Source: Streptomyces sp. NRRL F-6676 (lineage in GTDB: Bacteria; Actinomycetota; Actinomycetes; Streptomycetales; Streptomycetaceae). From it: a stretch of DNA of 64,000 nucleotides. The stretch covers positions 62,001 to 126,000 of the forward strand of contig NZ_JOHS01000014.1 of NCBI RefSeq assembly GCF_000725625.1, in the 5' to 3' direction. Below the pieces are notes generated by a model. The model was not told the origin of the DNA. It saw nothing but the letters and a program-made list of their open reading frames with translations, and did not search any database. The stretch's first letter is position 1. Each line of letters starts with the position of its first letter. The position numbers and the translations under genes are program-made. Positions 9,069 to 16,821 of the stretch are shown here, in pieces.

Positions 9069-10184
9069 TCACAGCCACCCGTTCCGCTTCAGCGTGCGGT
9101 GGATGGTCAGACACAGGGCGACCGTGACGCACATGACGACCGGGTAGCCGTAGCGCCAGTGCAGTTCGGGCATGTGCTTGAAGTTCATGCCGTACACCCC
9201 GCAGACCATCGTCGGCACGGCGATGATCGCCGCCCAGGACGTGATCTTGCGCATGTCCTCGTTCTGCGCGACGGACGCCTGCGCGAGGTTGGCCTGGAGG
9301 ATGGAGTTCAGCAGCTCGTCGAAGCCGACGACCTGCTCGTGCACCCGGGCCAGGTGGTCGGCGACGTCACGGAAGTACTTCTGGATGTCCGGGTCGATCA
9401 GCCGCATCGGCCGCTCGCTGAGCAGCTGCATCGGCCGCAGCAGCGGCGAGACCGCCCGCTTGAACTCCAGCACCTCGCGCTTGAGCTGGTAGATGCGCCC
9501 GGCGTCGGTGCCCCGCGGGGTGCCCTTGCGGCCCGGCGAGAAGACCTCCGTCTCCACCTCGTCGATGTCGTCCTGCATGGCGTCCGCGACCGCGATGTAG
9601 CCGTCGACGACGTGGTCGGCGATCGAGTGCAGCACCGCCGAGGGGCCCTTGGCGAGCAGCTCCGGGTCGTGCTGGAGCCGGTTGCGCAGCGCCCGCAGCG
9701 AGCCCTGCCCGCCGTGCCGGACGGTGATGAAGAAGTCCCGGCCGGTGAAGCACATGACCTCGCCGGTCTCCACGACCTCGCTGTTGGCGGTGAGCCGGTC
9801 GTGCTCGACGTAGTGGATGGTCTTGAAGACGGTGAACAGCGTGTCGTCGTACCGCTCCAGCTTGGGCCGCTGGTGGGCGGTGACCGCGTCCTCCACGGCC
9901 AGCGGGTGCAGCCCGAACTCGCTCGCGAGCGCGGCGAATTCGGCGCCGGTCGGCTCGTGCAGACCGATCCACGCGAAGCCGCCGTCACGCCGTACGAGGC
10001 GCATCGCCTCCTGCGGGGTCAGCCGGCCCGGCGTCTCGACACGGGCGCCGTCGCGGTAGACGGCGCAGTCGACGACGGCGGACGGCGTGGCGGGGTCGCG
10101 GGTGGTGTCGTAGGTGCCGTTGTCCTTACGGCCGGCCGGGCGGGACGGGCGGACCACGGCACGCAGGTCACGGATCATCGACAT
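9069..10184 (-). CDS. corA: CorA-family divalent cation transporter
   Basis: A 371-residue protein with a long cytoplasmic N-terminal domain and two C-terminal transmembrane helices. The signature YGMN (GMN at 332-334) ends the first helix and is followed by the MPELHW loop, as in Mg2+/Co2+ channels of the CorA family. AAGGAG lies 6 nt upstream of the ATG at 10184. It lies 22 bp after the start of the following hypothetical gene on the same strand, so both may be read from this side. A homologous corA lies near the sigE region in mycobacteria. It forms a pentameric inner-membrane channel. Confidence 0.9.
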   Translation of the reverse strand: MSMIRDLRAVVRPSRPAGRKDNGTYDTTRDPATPSAVVDCAVYRDGARVETPGRLTPQEAMRLVRRDGGFAWIGLHEPTGAEFAALASEFGLHPLAVEDAVTAHQRPKLERYDDTLFTVFKTIHYVEHDRLTANSEVVETGEVMCFTGRDFFITVRHGGQGSLRALRNRLQHDPELLAKGPSAVLHSIADHVVDGYIAVADAMQDDIDEVETEVFSPGRKGTPRGTDAGRIYQLKREVLEFKRAVSPLLRPMQLLSERPMRLIDPDIQKYFRDVADHLARVHEQVVGFDELLNSILQANLAQASVAQNEDMRKITSWAAIIAVPTMVCGVYGMNFKHMPELHWRYGYPVVMCVTVALCLTIHRTLKRNGWL

Positions 10185-10748
10185 GGCAGGCTCCTTCGCG
10201 GGGCGGGCAACGAAAGGCCGCTACGAGGGGTGGAACTGCCCGGAATGAGGACGTTCTGACGTGAGGGGTTTCGGCACGTCCACAAAGCGGGGAGCACCGC
10301 GCCGTCGCGGTGGCGAGCTTCGCTGCTGATACAGGTCAGATGCGATCAGGCAAACCAGGCAGACCAGGCAGACCAGGCAGATCGGGCAGGTCCGACAGAT
10401 CAAGCAGGGCGAAACGCACGTGCTCTTCCGTGGTGCGCGCAGCGTCGAGGTGACAGCCGGCCGCGAGAATGTGGAGTGGCCGGGAGGACCGCGTCAGCGG
10501 CGGGAAGAGCGGGTGGTACTGCACGGTCGACTTCGGTCCATGCCAGCCCCACCTCCTCCGGCCGGTCCCCCGTGGGGGACGATCCATTTCCCTTGTTTAA
10601 GGGTGCCCCGTGTAGGGGAGTTTCATGGGCGTCGGGGCCTGAGCGCCACGCTTCTGCGTGCTGCCCCGAACGACCGGCTCAGCGTATCAGCCGACCGGCA
10701 TGTCAAGGCGCCGCTTTGCCCTGTACTGGCGAGTTCTATGCTCGCCGC
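10185..10748. other. Non-coding spacer with 9-bp tandem repeats and three hairpins
   Basis: No gene is supported in these 564 bp between the divergent corA and the SUFU-like gene. A 9-bp period of CAGRCCAGG type runs from about 10345 to 10408. Three consecutive inverted repeats lie at 10565-10580 (GTCCCCC/GGGGGAC), 10590-10603 (CCCTT/AAGGG) and 10606-10618 (CCCC/GGGG). A small structured RNA or a terminator cluster is possible. Confidence 0.5.
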
Positions 10749-11333
10749 ATGGCAGATGTTCTCCCTCTGGTCGAGGCCCGGCTGCACACCGCGCTGGGCG
10801 AACCGGACGCGCGCGCCGCGGTCACCTTCCTCGGCACGGACCGCGTCGAGGTGCTGCGTTTCACCGACGGGGACGTCGTCCGCTACGCCACGCTCGGCAT
10901 GTCCGCGCAGCCGATGAGCGACCCCACCGCGGCCCTCGCCGACCCGGTGAAGGGACCGCGCGCGGAGCTGGTCCTCTCCGTCCGCGCCGGGCGGGCCGAC
11001 ACCGACAAGGCGCTCCGCCCGCTCGCCGTACTGGCGGCGTCCCCGCAGGTGGAGGGCGTGGTGGTGGCCCCCGGCGGCTCGCTCGACGTGGGCGAGCCGC
11101 TGTGGCCGGGCGCGCCCTTCACCTCCGTACTGGTCGCGGAGCCGGGCGGGCTGGTCGAGGATTTGGAGCTGGACGAGCCGCTGGACCCCGTACGGTTCCT
11201 GCCGCTGCTGCCCATGACGCCGAACGAGGCCGCGTGGAAGCGCGTGCACGGAGCGGGCGCCCTCCAGGAACGCTGGCTGACGCACGGGACGGACCTGCGG
11301 GACCCCGCCCGCGGGTCCGTCCCGCTCACGTGA
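10749..11333 (+). CDS. Suppressor-of-fused (SUFU)-like domain protein
   Basis: A 194-residue single-domain protein resembling bacterial SUFU-family proteins: VEVLRFTDGDVVRYATLGMS near residues 33-52, conserved acidic strands, and FLPLLPMTPNEAAWKR near the C-terminus. Bacterial SUFU proteins are often immunity-like or of unknown function. There is no neighbouring toxin gene here. No Shine-Dalgarno sequence is present. TATGCT (10737-10742) lies 6 nt before the ATG, with TTTGCC 16 nt further upstream, so transcription and translation may start at the same base. Confidence 0.72.
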   Translation: MADVLPLVEARLHTALGEPDARAAVTFLGTDRVEVLRFTDGDVVRYATLGMSAQPMSDPTAALADPVKGPRAELVLSVRAGRADTDKALRPLAVLAASPQVEGVVVAPGGSLDVGEPLWPGAPFTSVLVAEPGGLVEDLELDEPLDPVRFLPLLPMTPNEAAWKRVHGAGALQERWLTHGTDLRDPARGSVPLT

Positions 11334-11363
11334 CCGATCTCACCAACGGTCCGGCCGCACCGC

Positions 11364-12617
11364 TCAGTTGGCGAAAACGGTGACCCCGTCCTCGGTGGCG
11401 TGCCGCGGCTCCAGCTCCTCCGCTTCGTGGGACAGTGCTCGACGCCGTACGACGACGACCAGCGCGCCCACCACGGCCGTGACGGCGGCGACGACGAAGG
11501 GGACGTGGACGTCGGTCCACTCCTCGATCTTCGGCGCGAAGTAGGGCGCGGCCGCCGCGGCGAACCAGCGCACGAAGTTGTACCCGGCGCTCGCCACCGG
11601 GCGCGGCGCGTCCGACACGCCCAGCGCCAGCTCGGTGTAGACGGTGTTGTTCACGCCGATGAAGGCACCGGACAGGATCGTGCACACGACGGCCGTGGTG
11701 TGGTCGCCGTAGCCGAGGACCAGGACGTCGGCCGCGAGCAGCACCAGGGAACCCCCGAGCACCTTCAGCGAGCCGAACCGCTTCTGCATGCGCGGCGCCA
11801 CGATCACCGAGAAGACGGCGAGCAGCACGCCCCAGGCGAAGAACACGGCACCGGACTTGTACGGCGTCATGTTCAGCACGAACGGGGTGAAGGCCAGCAC
11901 GGTGAAGAACGTGTAGTTGTAGAAGAACGCCGAGACGGCCGCCGACGCCAGACCGCCGTGCCCGAGCGCCTTGAGCGGGTCGAGCAGTGAGGTCCTGCGG
12001 GCCGGCTTGGGCTGCTCCTTCAGGAACGCCGTGATGCACAGGAAGCCCACCGCCATCAGGAAGGCGGTGCCGAAGAAGGGGTAGCGCCAGCTGGCGTCGC
12101 CGAGCAGCGCGCCGAGGAGGGGGCCGCAGGCCATGCCGAGACCGAGGGCGGACTCGTAGAGCAGGATCGCCGCCGCACTGCCGCCGGCCGCGGCGCCGAC
12201 GATGACGGCGAGCGCCGTCGACACGAACAGGGCATTGCCGAGCCCCCACCCGGCCCGGAAACCGACCAGCTCCCCGACCGAGCCCGAGGTGCCGGCGAGC
12301 CCGGCGAAGACGATCACGAACGCCAGTCCGACGAGCAGCGTCCGGCGCCCGCCGATCCGGCTGGAGACGAACCCGGTCACCAGCATCGCCACGGCGGTGA
12401 TCAGGAAGTAGGAGGTGAACAGGAGCGAGACCTGGCTCGCCGTGGCGTCCAGGCCCTTGGCGATGGACGGCAGGATCGGGTCGACGAGTCCGATGCCCAT
12501 GAAGGCGACGACGGAGGCGCCGGCCGTCGCCCAGACGGCCTTCGGCTGCCGCAGGAGGCCACCGGCTCCCGCGTCGAACGGGTCCTCCTGGGCGGGACCC
12601 CGGGTACTGCTGCGCAT
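11364..12617 (-). CDS. MFS transporter, drug:H+ antiporter type
   Basis: A 417-residue protein with 12 predicted transmembrane helices. The N-terminal region GIGLVDPILPSIAKGL and the later RIGGRRTLLVG (motif A, between helices 2 and 3) are typical of DHA1-type major facilitator exporters. The start at 12617 is set by AAGGAGC just upstream. An in-frame start 75 nt further upstream lacks a ribosome binding site. The promoter region is unusually AT-rich for this genome and contains a palindrome at 12707-12719. The substrate is unknown. No regulator gene is adjacent. Confidence 0.85.
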   Translation of the reverse strand: MRSSTRGPAQEDPFDAGAGGLLRQPKAVWATAGASVVAFMGIGLVDPILPSIAKGLDATASQVSLLFTSYFLITAVAMLVTGFVSSRIGGRRTLLVGLAFVIVFAGLAGTSGSVGELVGFRAGWGLGNALFVSTALAVIVGAAAGGSAAAILLYESALGLGMACGPLLGALLGDASWRYPFFGTAFLMAVGFLCITAFLKEQPKPARRTSLLDPLKALGHGGLASAAVSAFFYNYTFFTVLAFTPFVLNMTPYKSGAVFFAWGVLLAVFSVIVAPRMQKRFGSLKVLGGSLVLLAADVLVLGYGDHTTAVVCTILSGAFIGVNNTVYTELALGVSDAPRPVASAGYNFVRWFAAAAAPYFAPKIEEWTDVHVPFVVAAVTAVVGALVVVVRRRALSHEAEELEPRHATEDGVTVFAN

Positions 12618-12706
12618 GCGCTGCGCTCCTTCCCGACGTGGGACGACGACCGGGGCGGGGACCCCGGAACGGGCCGAACAGATGGTTGGCAATTACACAC
12701 AATAAC

Positions 12707-12719
12707 TTAGCTGTGCTAA
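12707..12719. promoter_or_regulatory. Candidate operator upstream of the MFS gene
   Basis: The palindrome TTAGC-TGT-GCTAA lies 90 bp upstream of the MFS start within an AT-rich island (about 12685-12740) that also contains repeated AATTA/TAATT words. On the minus strand TTGCAC (12725-12730) could serve as a -35 element, which would place the palindrome between -35 and -10. The regulator is not identified. Confidence 0.4.
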
Positions 12720-12827
12720 TTAGTGCAATATGCATCTAGTCACGCCCGTCGAGGGCGGCCCTTCCGTGCCGCCCGGACGGGTGATCGTCCTTGACGCGGC
12801 GCGGCACGGGGAGGACCGTTGGGCCTT

Positions 12828-13469
12828 ATGAGGGGCGAACCCAGTTGCCCGAAGTGCGGTGGCCGGGTCAGGGCTCCCGGACTCTTCGCCGACTCCTGGC
12901 AGTGCGACGTGCACGGGACGGTGCATCCGCTTCAGCCCGTGATACCGCCCAGCGTCGAGGCCCTCGGTGTCGTGGTGCACCGGGCCCGGGTCCCGGTGTG
13001 GATGCCGTGGCCGCTGCCGGTCGGCTGGCTGTTCACGGGCGTCGCCTGCGCCGGCGACGACCGCAGCGGCGGCCGCGCGACGGCCGTGGCGTGCTCCGGA
13101 CCCGGACCACTGGGCGGAGTCGGCGAGATGATCCTGGTCGCCGAGGAACTCGGCGTCGGCCTCGGCGCGCGCTACGCGGGCATCGACGGCCCCGACCCCG
13201 GCCCCTATCTGAACGTGGAGAAACCCCCGCAGGCCAAGGTCCTGGCGGCGGGCCGCCCCACCCCCCTCTGGCATGTCACCGGCACCCCCGAAGACCGCGC
13301 GGTCTTCGCGGGCGAGGCGCGCGGACTGTGGCTCTGGGCGGTCGTCTGGCCCGAGCAGACGGGGCTGCTCATGTACGACGAGCTGGTCCTGACGGACCTG
13401 CGCGACGCGGGCGCGGAGGTCGACCTGCTGCCGTGCGGGGCGCTGTCGCCGCGGCTGCTGGAGCCGTAG
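12828..13469 (+). CDS. DUF6758-like protein with N-terminal zinc-ribbon-like motif
   Basis: A 213-residue protein conserved, from memory, in streptomycetes. The N-terminus has CPKCGG followed by a further Cys (WQCDVHG), a possible zinc knuckle at residues 7-30. The middle contains VPVWMPWPLPVGWLFTGVAC and a Gly/Pro-rich core. There is no signal peptide. The start is uncertain: GGGGAGG at 12808-12814 is 13 nt from ATG 12828 and 4 nt from TTG 12819, which would add three residues. Immediately downstream lies a G-rich repeat and then a PHP-domain gene. Confidence 0.7.
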   Translation: MRGEPSCPKCGGRVRAPGLFADSWQCDVHGTVHPLQPVIPPSVEALGVVVHRARVPVWMPWPLPVGWLFTGVACAGDDRSGGRATAVACSGPGPLGGVGEMILVAEELGVGLGARYAGIDGPDPGPYLNVEKPPQAKVLAAGRPTPLWHVTGTPEDRAVFAGEARGLWLWAVVWPEQTGLLMYDELVLTDLRDAGAEVDLLPCGALSPRLLEP

Positions 13470-13549
13470 GGGGCGCGAGCGGGGCCGCGCCCCGGGGCTG
13501 TGGGGCGCCGGGCCCCGCGTGGCGAGAGGGCGCCCGTCCGGGGCCGCGT

Positions 13550-13733
13550 GCGGTGGGGGCGGTCTGTGGTGGGGTCGGGCCGGTGGCGGGGACGGCTTGT
13601 GGCGGGGACGGCTTGTGGCGGGGTCGGTCTGCGGTGGGGACGGTCTGCGGTGGGGGTGCCCTGTGGCGGGACGGCTAGTGGTGGGGACGGCCTGCGGTGG
13701 CGTCGGCCTGCGGTGGGGACGGCTCCCCCGGAG
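13550..13733 (+). repeat. G-rich minisatellite
   Basis: Imperfect tandem copies of a 15-nt unit close to GGTGGGGACGGCCTGC, with GGCGGGGACGGCTTGT variants, about 12 copies. They lie between the DUF6758-like gene and the PHP gene. The G-runs are on the plus strand. No ribosome binding site or conserved reading frame is associated with it. Confidence 0.7.
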
Positions 13734-13799
13734 GGGAGGTGGTCCCGTCCCGTTATCCTTGAGCGTCCCAGCCGTCCCGTCCGCCCGGAGCAGCACCTC

Positions 13800-14657
13800 G
13801 TGCGCATCGACCTGCACACCCACTCCACCGCCTCCGACGGCACGGACACCCCCGCCGCACTCGTCCGCAACGCGGCCGCCGCCGGACTGGACGTCGTCGC
13901 ACTCACCGACCACGACACCACCCGCGGCCACGCCGAGGCGCTCGCCGCCCTGCCGAGCGGCCTCACCCTCGTGACTGGCGCGGAGCTCTCCTGCCGCCTC
14001 GGCGGCGTCAGCATGCACATGCTGGCCTACCTCTTCGACCCGGAGGAGCCCGCGCTGCTCGCCGAGCGCGAACTCGTGCGCGACGACCGTGTCCCCCGCG
14101 CCAAGGCCATGGTCGCCAGGCTCAACGACCTCGGTGTCCCCGTCACCTGGGACCAGGTCGCCCGCATCGCCGGCGACGGCTCCGTCGGCCGCCCCCACCT
14201 CGCCTCCGCGCTCGTCGAACTCGGCGTCGTCCCGACCGTCGATGACGCGTTCACCCAGGACTGGCTGGCCGACGGCGGCCGCGCCCACGTGGAGAAGCAC
14301 GAGACCGACCCCTTCGAGGCGATCCGCCTCGTCAAGGCGGCCGGCGGCGTCACCGTCTTCGCGCACCCGGCCGCGAGCAAGCGCGGGCGCACCGTCCCGG
14401 AGTCCGCGATCGCGGAGATGGCCGCGGCGGGACTGGACGGCATCGAGGTCGACCACATGGACCACGACCCCGACACCCGCGCCCGGCTGCGCGGCCTGGC
14501 CAAGGAGCTGGGCCTGCTGTGCACGGGGTCCAGCGACTACCACGGCACCCGCAAGACCGTCGCCCTCGGGGAGTACGCGACGGATCCCGAGGTCTACGGC
14601 GAGATCACCCGCCGCGCCACGGGGGCGTTCCCCGTCCCGGGCGCGGGCGGATCGTGA
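13800..14657 (+). CDS. PHP-domain metal-dependent phosphoesterase
   Basis: A 285-residue protein with a complete PHP active site: DLHTHST at residues 4-10, TDHD at about 39-42, a Glu in TGAELS, FAHPAA near 184 and SSDYHG near 245. These motifs bind a trinuclear metal centre in PHP phosphatases and in the YciV/RNase AM group, which hydrolyse 3',5'-bisphosphonucleotides or short RNA 5' ends. The GTG start has GGAG at 13787-13790, 9 nt away. Length and motif order match the stand-alone family rather than a polymerase PHP domain. The exact substrate cannot be decided from sequence. Confidence 0.85.
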   Translation: MRIDLHTHSTASDGTDTPAALVRNAAAAGLDVVALTDHDTTRGHAEALAALPSGLTLVTGAELSCRLGGVSMHMLAYLFDPEEPALLAERELVRDDRVPRAKAMVARLNDLGVPVTWDQVARIAGDGSVGRPHLASALVELGVVPTVDDAFTQDWLADGGRAHVEKHETDPFEAIRLVKAAGGVTVFAHPAASKRGRTVPESAIAEMAAAGLDGIEVDHMDHDPDTRARLRGLAKELGLLCTGSSDYHGTRKTVALGEYATDPEVYGEITRRATGAFPVPGAGGS

Positions 14658-15719
14658 CACGCCGGGATCCGCGCCGGGGGCTCGTGCTTCGGTAGCCGAC
14701 CGGCTCCGGCCGGTCGGGGCCGCGCCCCGACCCGACGGCGTCGGCCCCGGGGCCGGGTTGCGGAGACCGGGGCCGGTTCCGTTCCGGCCGGGGGCGTCTC
14801 CGCTCCGACCGGGACCGGCCCTTTCGGCCGGGGGTTGCTCCGTTCCGACGGGGGCCGGTCGCGTTCCGACCGGGCTCGGCTCCGTTCAGATCGCGGTCGG
14901 ATCGGGTTCCGACCAGGACTGGACCGGTTCGGCCGAGGTGGGATCGGTTCCGGCGGGGGCCATACCGGTTCCGGCCGGGCCGGGTCGTGACTTGAACCCG
15001 GTCGAGCCCGAGCCCTGATTCCCGGCCCGCGCCCGCGCCCGCGTCCGCGTCTCGATTCGGCCCTGGTTCACGTCGCGTCTTGGCGGGGGTCTGGCTCACG
15101 TCGTGGCTTGGCTTGGGACTGGCTCGCGTTGCGGCCTGGTTCGGGCTCGGCCTCGGCCCGCGATCTGGTCCGCGTTCCGGCTCGGGTCCGGTCGCGTGTC
15201 CTGATCGGGGCTCCGGTTGTGTCCGCTCCCGCAGCGGGGTCGGTCACCCGGGTGGCGACGTGGATCCGGCTCGTTGCCGAGCCAGCGTGCGCGGTCCCGC
15301 GTCAACGCGCTCGGCCGGGGGCCCCAACGTGGGTTCGACCGGCGGCCGGGCGCGCCCTGCGCGGTGCGCTCGATTCGGGTTCCCGCGTGGTCCGGGGCCG
15401 TTCCGGGCCGCGCCGGGCACCGGGTCGCGACGTGAGCCCTCCGGTTCGGTGCGGACCGGGCTCGGCGCGAGCCGACTGCGGACCGGCTCCCGGGCCCGGA
15501 ACCCGGCGCGGGCCGGGTCCCACGCACCGACCGGCGGGCCGGGAACCGGTGCAGCCCCGATAGTCCACCCCGCCGCGCGGCCACCGCGCGGGCCCCACCC
15601 CGCCGAACCCACGTCACTCCGACAGGCCCCGGCGGCCGGCCGCCACCACTCCGCACTCACCACCCACCCACTGCTCCATCCACCCACCCAGTTCCTCACT
15701 CACTGCAAGGCCTATCCCC
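14658..15719. other. About 1 kb non-coding degenerate GC repeat field
   Basis: No supported gene lies in these 1,062 bp. From about 14690 to 15000 the sequence is built of degenerate units such as GTTCCGACCGGG and CCGGTTCCGGCCGGG. From 15000 to 15560 it turns into GGTTCGGGCTCGG/GCGTCGGCCC-like words. Open frames exist on both strands but change composition every few dozen codons and lack ribosome binding sites. The last 100 bp before marC are pyrimidine- and CACCCA-rich and must contain the marC promoter or leader. Confidence 0.6.
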
Positions 15720-16325
15720 ATGTTCGACCTCGCCGTCTTCGGCTCCCTCTTTCTGACCCTCTTCGTCATCATGGATCCCCCGGGGATCACCCCGATCTTC
15801 CTCGCTCTCACCGCGGGCCGACCCGGCAAGGTGCAGCGCCGGATGGCGTTCCAGGCCGTGTGCGTGGCCGGCGGCGTCATCGCCGTGTTCGGCGTGCTGG
15901 GCCACCAGATCCTCGACTACCTGCACGTCTCCGTCCCGGCGCTGATGATCGCCGGCGGTCTGCTGCTGCTCCTCATCGCGCTGGACCTGCTCACCGGCAA
16001 GACCGACGAGCCGAAGCAGACGAAGGACGTCAACGTCGCCCTCGTCCCGCTCGGGATGCCGCTGCTGGCGGGGCCCGGCGCGATCGTGTCGGTGATCCTC
16101 GCCGTGCAGCGCGCCGACGGCGTGAGCGCGCAGGTGTCGGTGTGGGCGGCGATCCTCGCGATCCACGTCGTGCTGTGGCTGGTGATGCGCTACTCGCTGC
16201 TGATCATCAGGGTGATCAAGGACGGCGGCGTCGTCCTGGTGACCCGCCTGGCCGGGATGATGCTCTCCGCGATCGCCGTCCAGCAGATCATCAACGGCGT
16301 CACACAGGTGATCAAGGGAGCCTGA
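15720..16325 (+). CDS. MarC family integral membrane protein (UPF0056)
   Basis: A 201-residue protein with six predicted transmembrane helices and the family features DPPGITPIFLALT near residue 20 and LVPLGMPLLAGPGAI near residue 105. MarC proteins (COG2095) are inner-membrane proteins of uncertain function, and early links to antibiotic resistance were not confirmed. The only ribosome-binding-like sequence is a weak AAGG 9 nt upstream of the ATG. A strong hairpin follows at 16353-16383. Confidence 0.87.
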   Translation: MFDLAVFGSLFLTLFVIMDPPGITPIFLALTAGRPGKVQRRMAFQAVCVAGGVIAVFGVLGHQILDYLHVSVPALMIAGGLLLLLIALDLLTGKTDEPKQTKDVNVALVPLGMPLLAGPGAIVSVILAVQRADGVSAQVSVWAAILAIHVVLWLVMRYSLLIIRVIKDGGVVLVTRLAGMMLSAIAVQQIINGVTQVIKGA

Positions 16326-16352
16326 CACCGACTCCACTCGGCGCACGACAAA

Positions 16353-16383
16353 GCCCCTGTACGGCATCGTGCCGTACAGGGGC
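16353..16383. terminator. Bidirectional hairpin terminator after marC
   Basis: A perfect 14-bp stem, GCCCCTGTACGGCA / TGCCGTACAGGGGC, with a TCG loop. It is flanked by AAA on the left, so it carries a short U-tract when read on the minus strand. It separates marC (+) from the small convergent gene (-). Confidence 0.85.
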
Positions 16384-16408
16384 TGCATACGTTGTGTCGG
16401 GTACGTCG

Positions 16409-16561
16409 TTACGAGGCGGGCGTGTCGGCCGGGCGGATCCACAGGCGCTGCCCAATCGCGGCGGCCTGTTGCACGATCTGATTGACGGAGGCGGCGTCCA
16501 CGACGGTGGTGTCCACGGGCCTGCCGTCGACGTCGTCGAGGTGCATGATTTCGAAGCGCAA
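16409..16561 (-). CDS. Small conserved-looking protein, 50 residues, TTG start
   Basis: A 50-residue protein beginning (M)RFEIMHLDDVDG and ending RLWIRPADTPAS. It has regular codon usage with GC-rich third positions throughout. The TTG at 16561 is preferred because GGGAG lies 6 nt upstream on this strand. Alternatives are ATG 16546, five codons later, and ATG 16585, whose GGAGG touches the start codon. A promoter (16646-16673) and a terminator (16353-16383) frame the gene as a monocistronic unit. Function is unknown. Confidence 0.6.
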   Translation of the reverse strand: MRFEIMHLDDVDGRPVDTTVVDAASVNQIVQQAAAIGQRLWIRPADTPAS

Positions 16562-16645
16562 GGGCTTCTCCCTTCGTCTGGTCATCCTCCAGGGGAGAAC
16601 TACTGGTGAGTGTGAGGGGCGGGGCGACGGTGCGTCCCGTCCGCG

Positions 16646-16673
16646 TATCTATGCAACGGCATGCTTCCAACAA
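16646..16673 (-). promoter_or_regulatory. Candidate promoter for the small gene at 16409-16561
   Basis: On the minus strand TTGTTG (16668-16673) and TAGATA (16646-16651) are separated by 16 nt, inside an AT-rich interval. The predicted start of transcription near 16639 leaves about 78 nt of leader before the TTG start. Confidence 0.45.
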
Positions 16674-16821
16674 ACATTCCCTACGCTAAAGAAAATTTTC
16701 GAGCGTCTAATTACCAGCGGGTACAGGGGCGGCTGGGACTGCCCTCATGGGCGTATCGTCCGATCATTTCCTCGCACAACTCATCGGGACCGGTTGTGTT
16801 CGCTGCGTGACGGCCGGGACA

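Noticed and set aside
8016..10259. Plus-strand frame of 747 codons across the hypothetical gene and corA
   Set aside because: It overlaps corA, whose GMN motif and ribosome binding site are unambiguous, and it also runs through obvious intergenic repeats.
10420..10748. N-terminal extension of the SUFU-like protein into the hairpin region
   Set aside because: The extension would encode the three hairpins and has no ribosome binding site. The promoter-like TATGCT before ATG 10749 is a better explanation.
12720..14660. Minus-strand frame of 646 codons opposite the DUF6758-like and PHP genes
   Set aside because: Crosses the G-rich minisatellite and two genes with recognisable motifs on the other strand.
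14605..15656. Possible genes in the 1 kb spacer before marC
   Set aside because: Frames on both strands lack ribosome binding sites, are built of degenerate nucleotide repeats, and show no coherent protein family.
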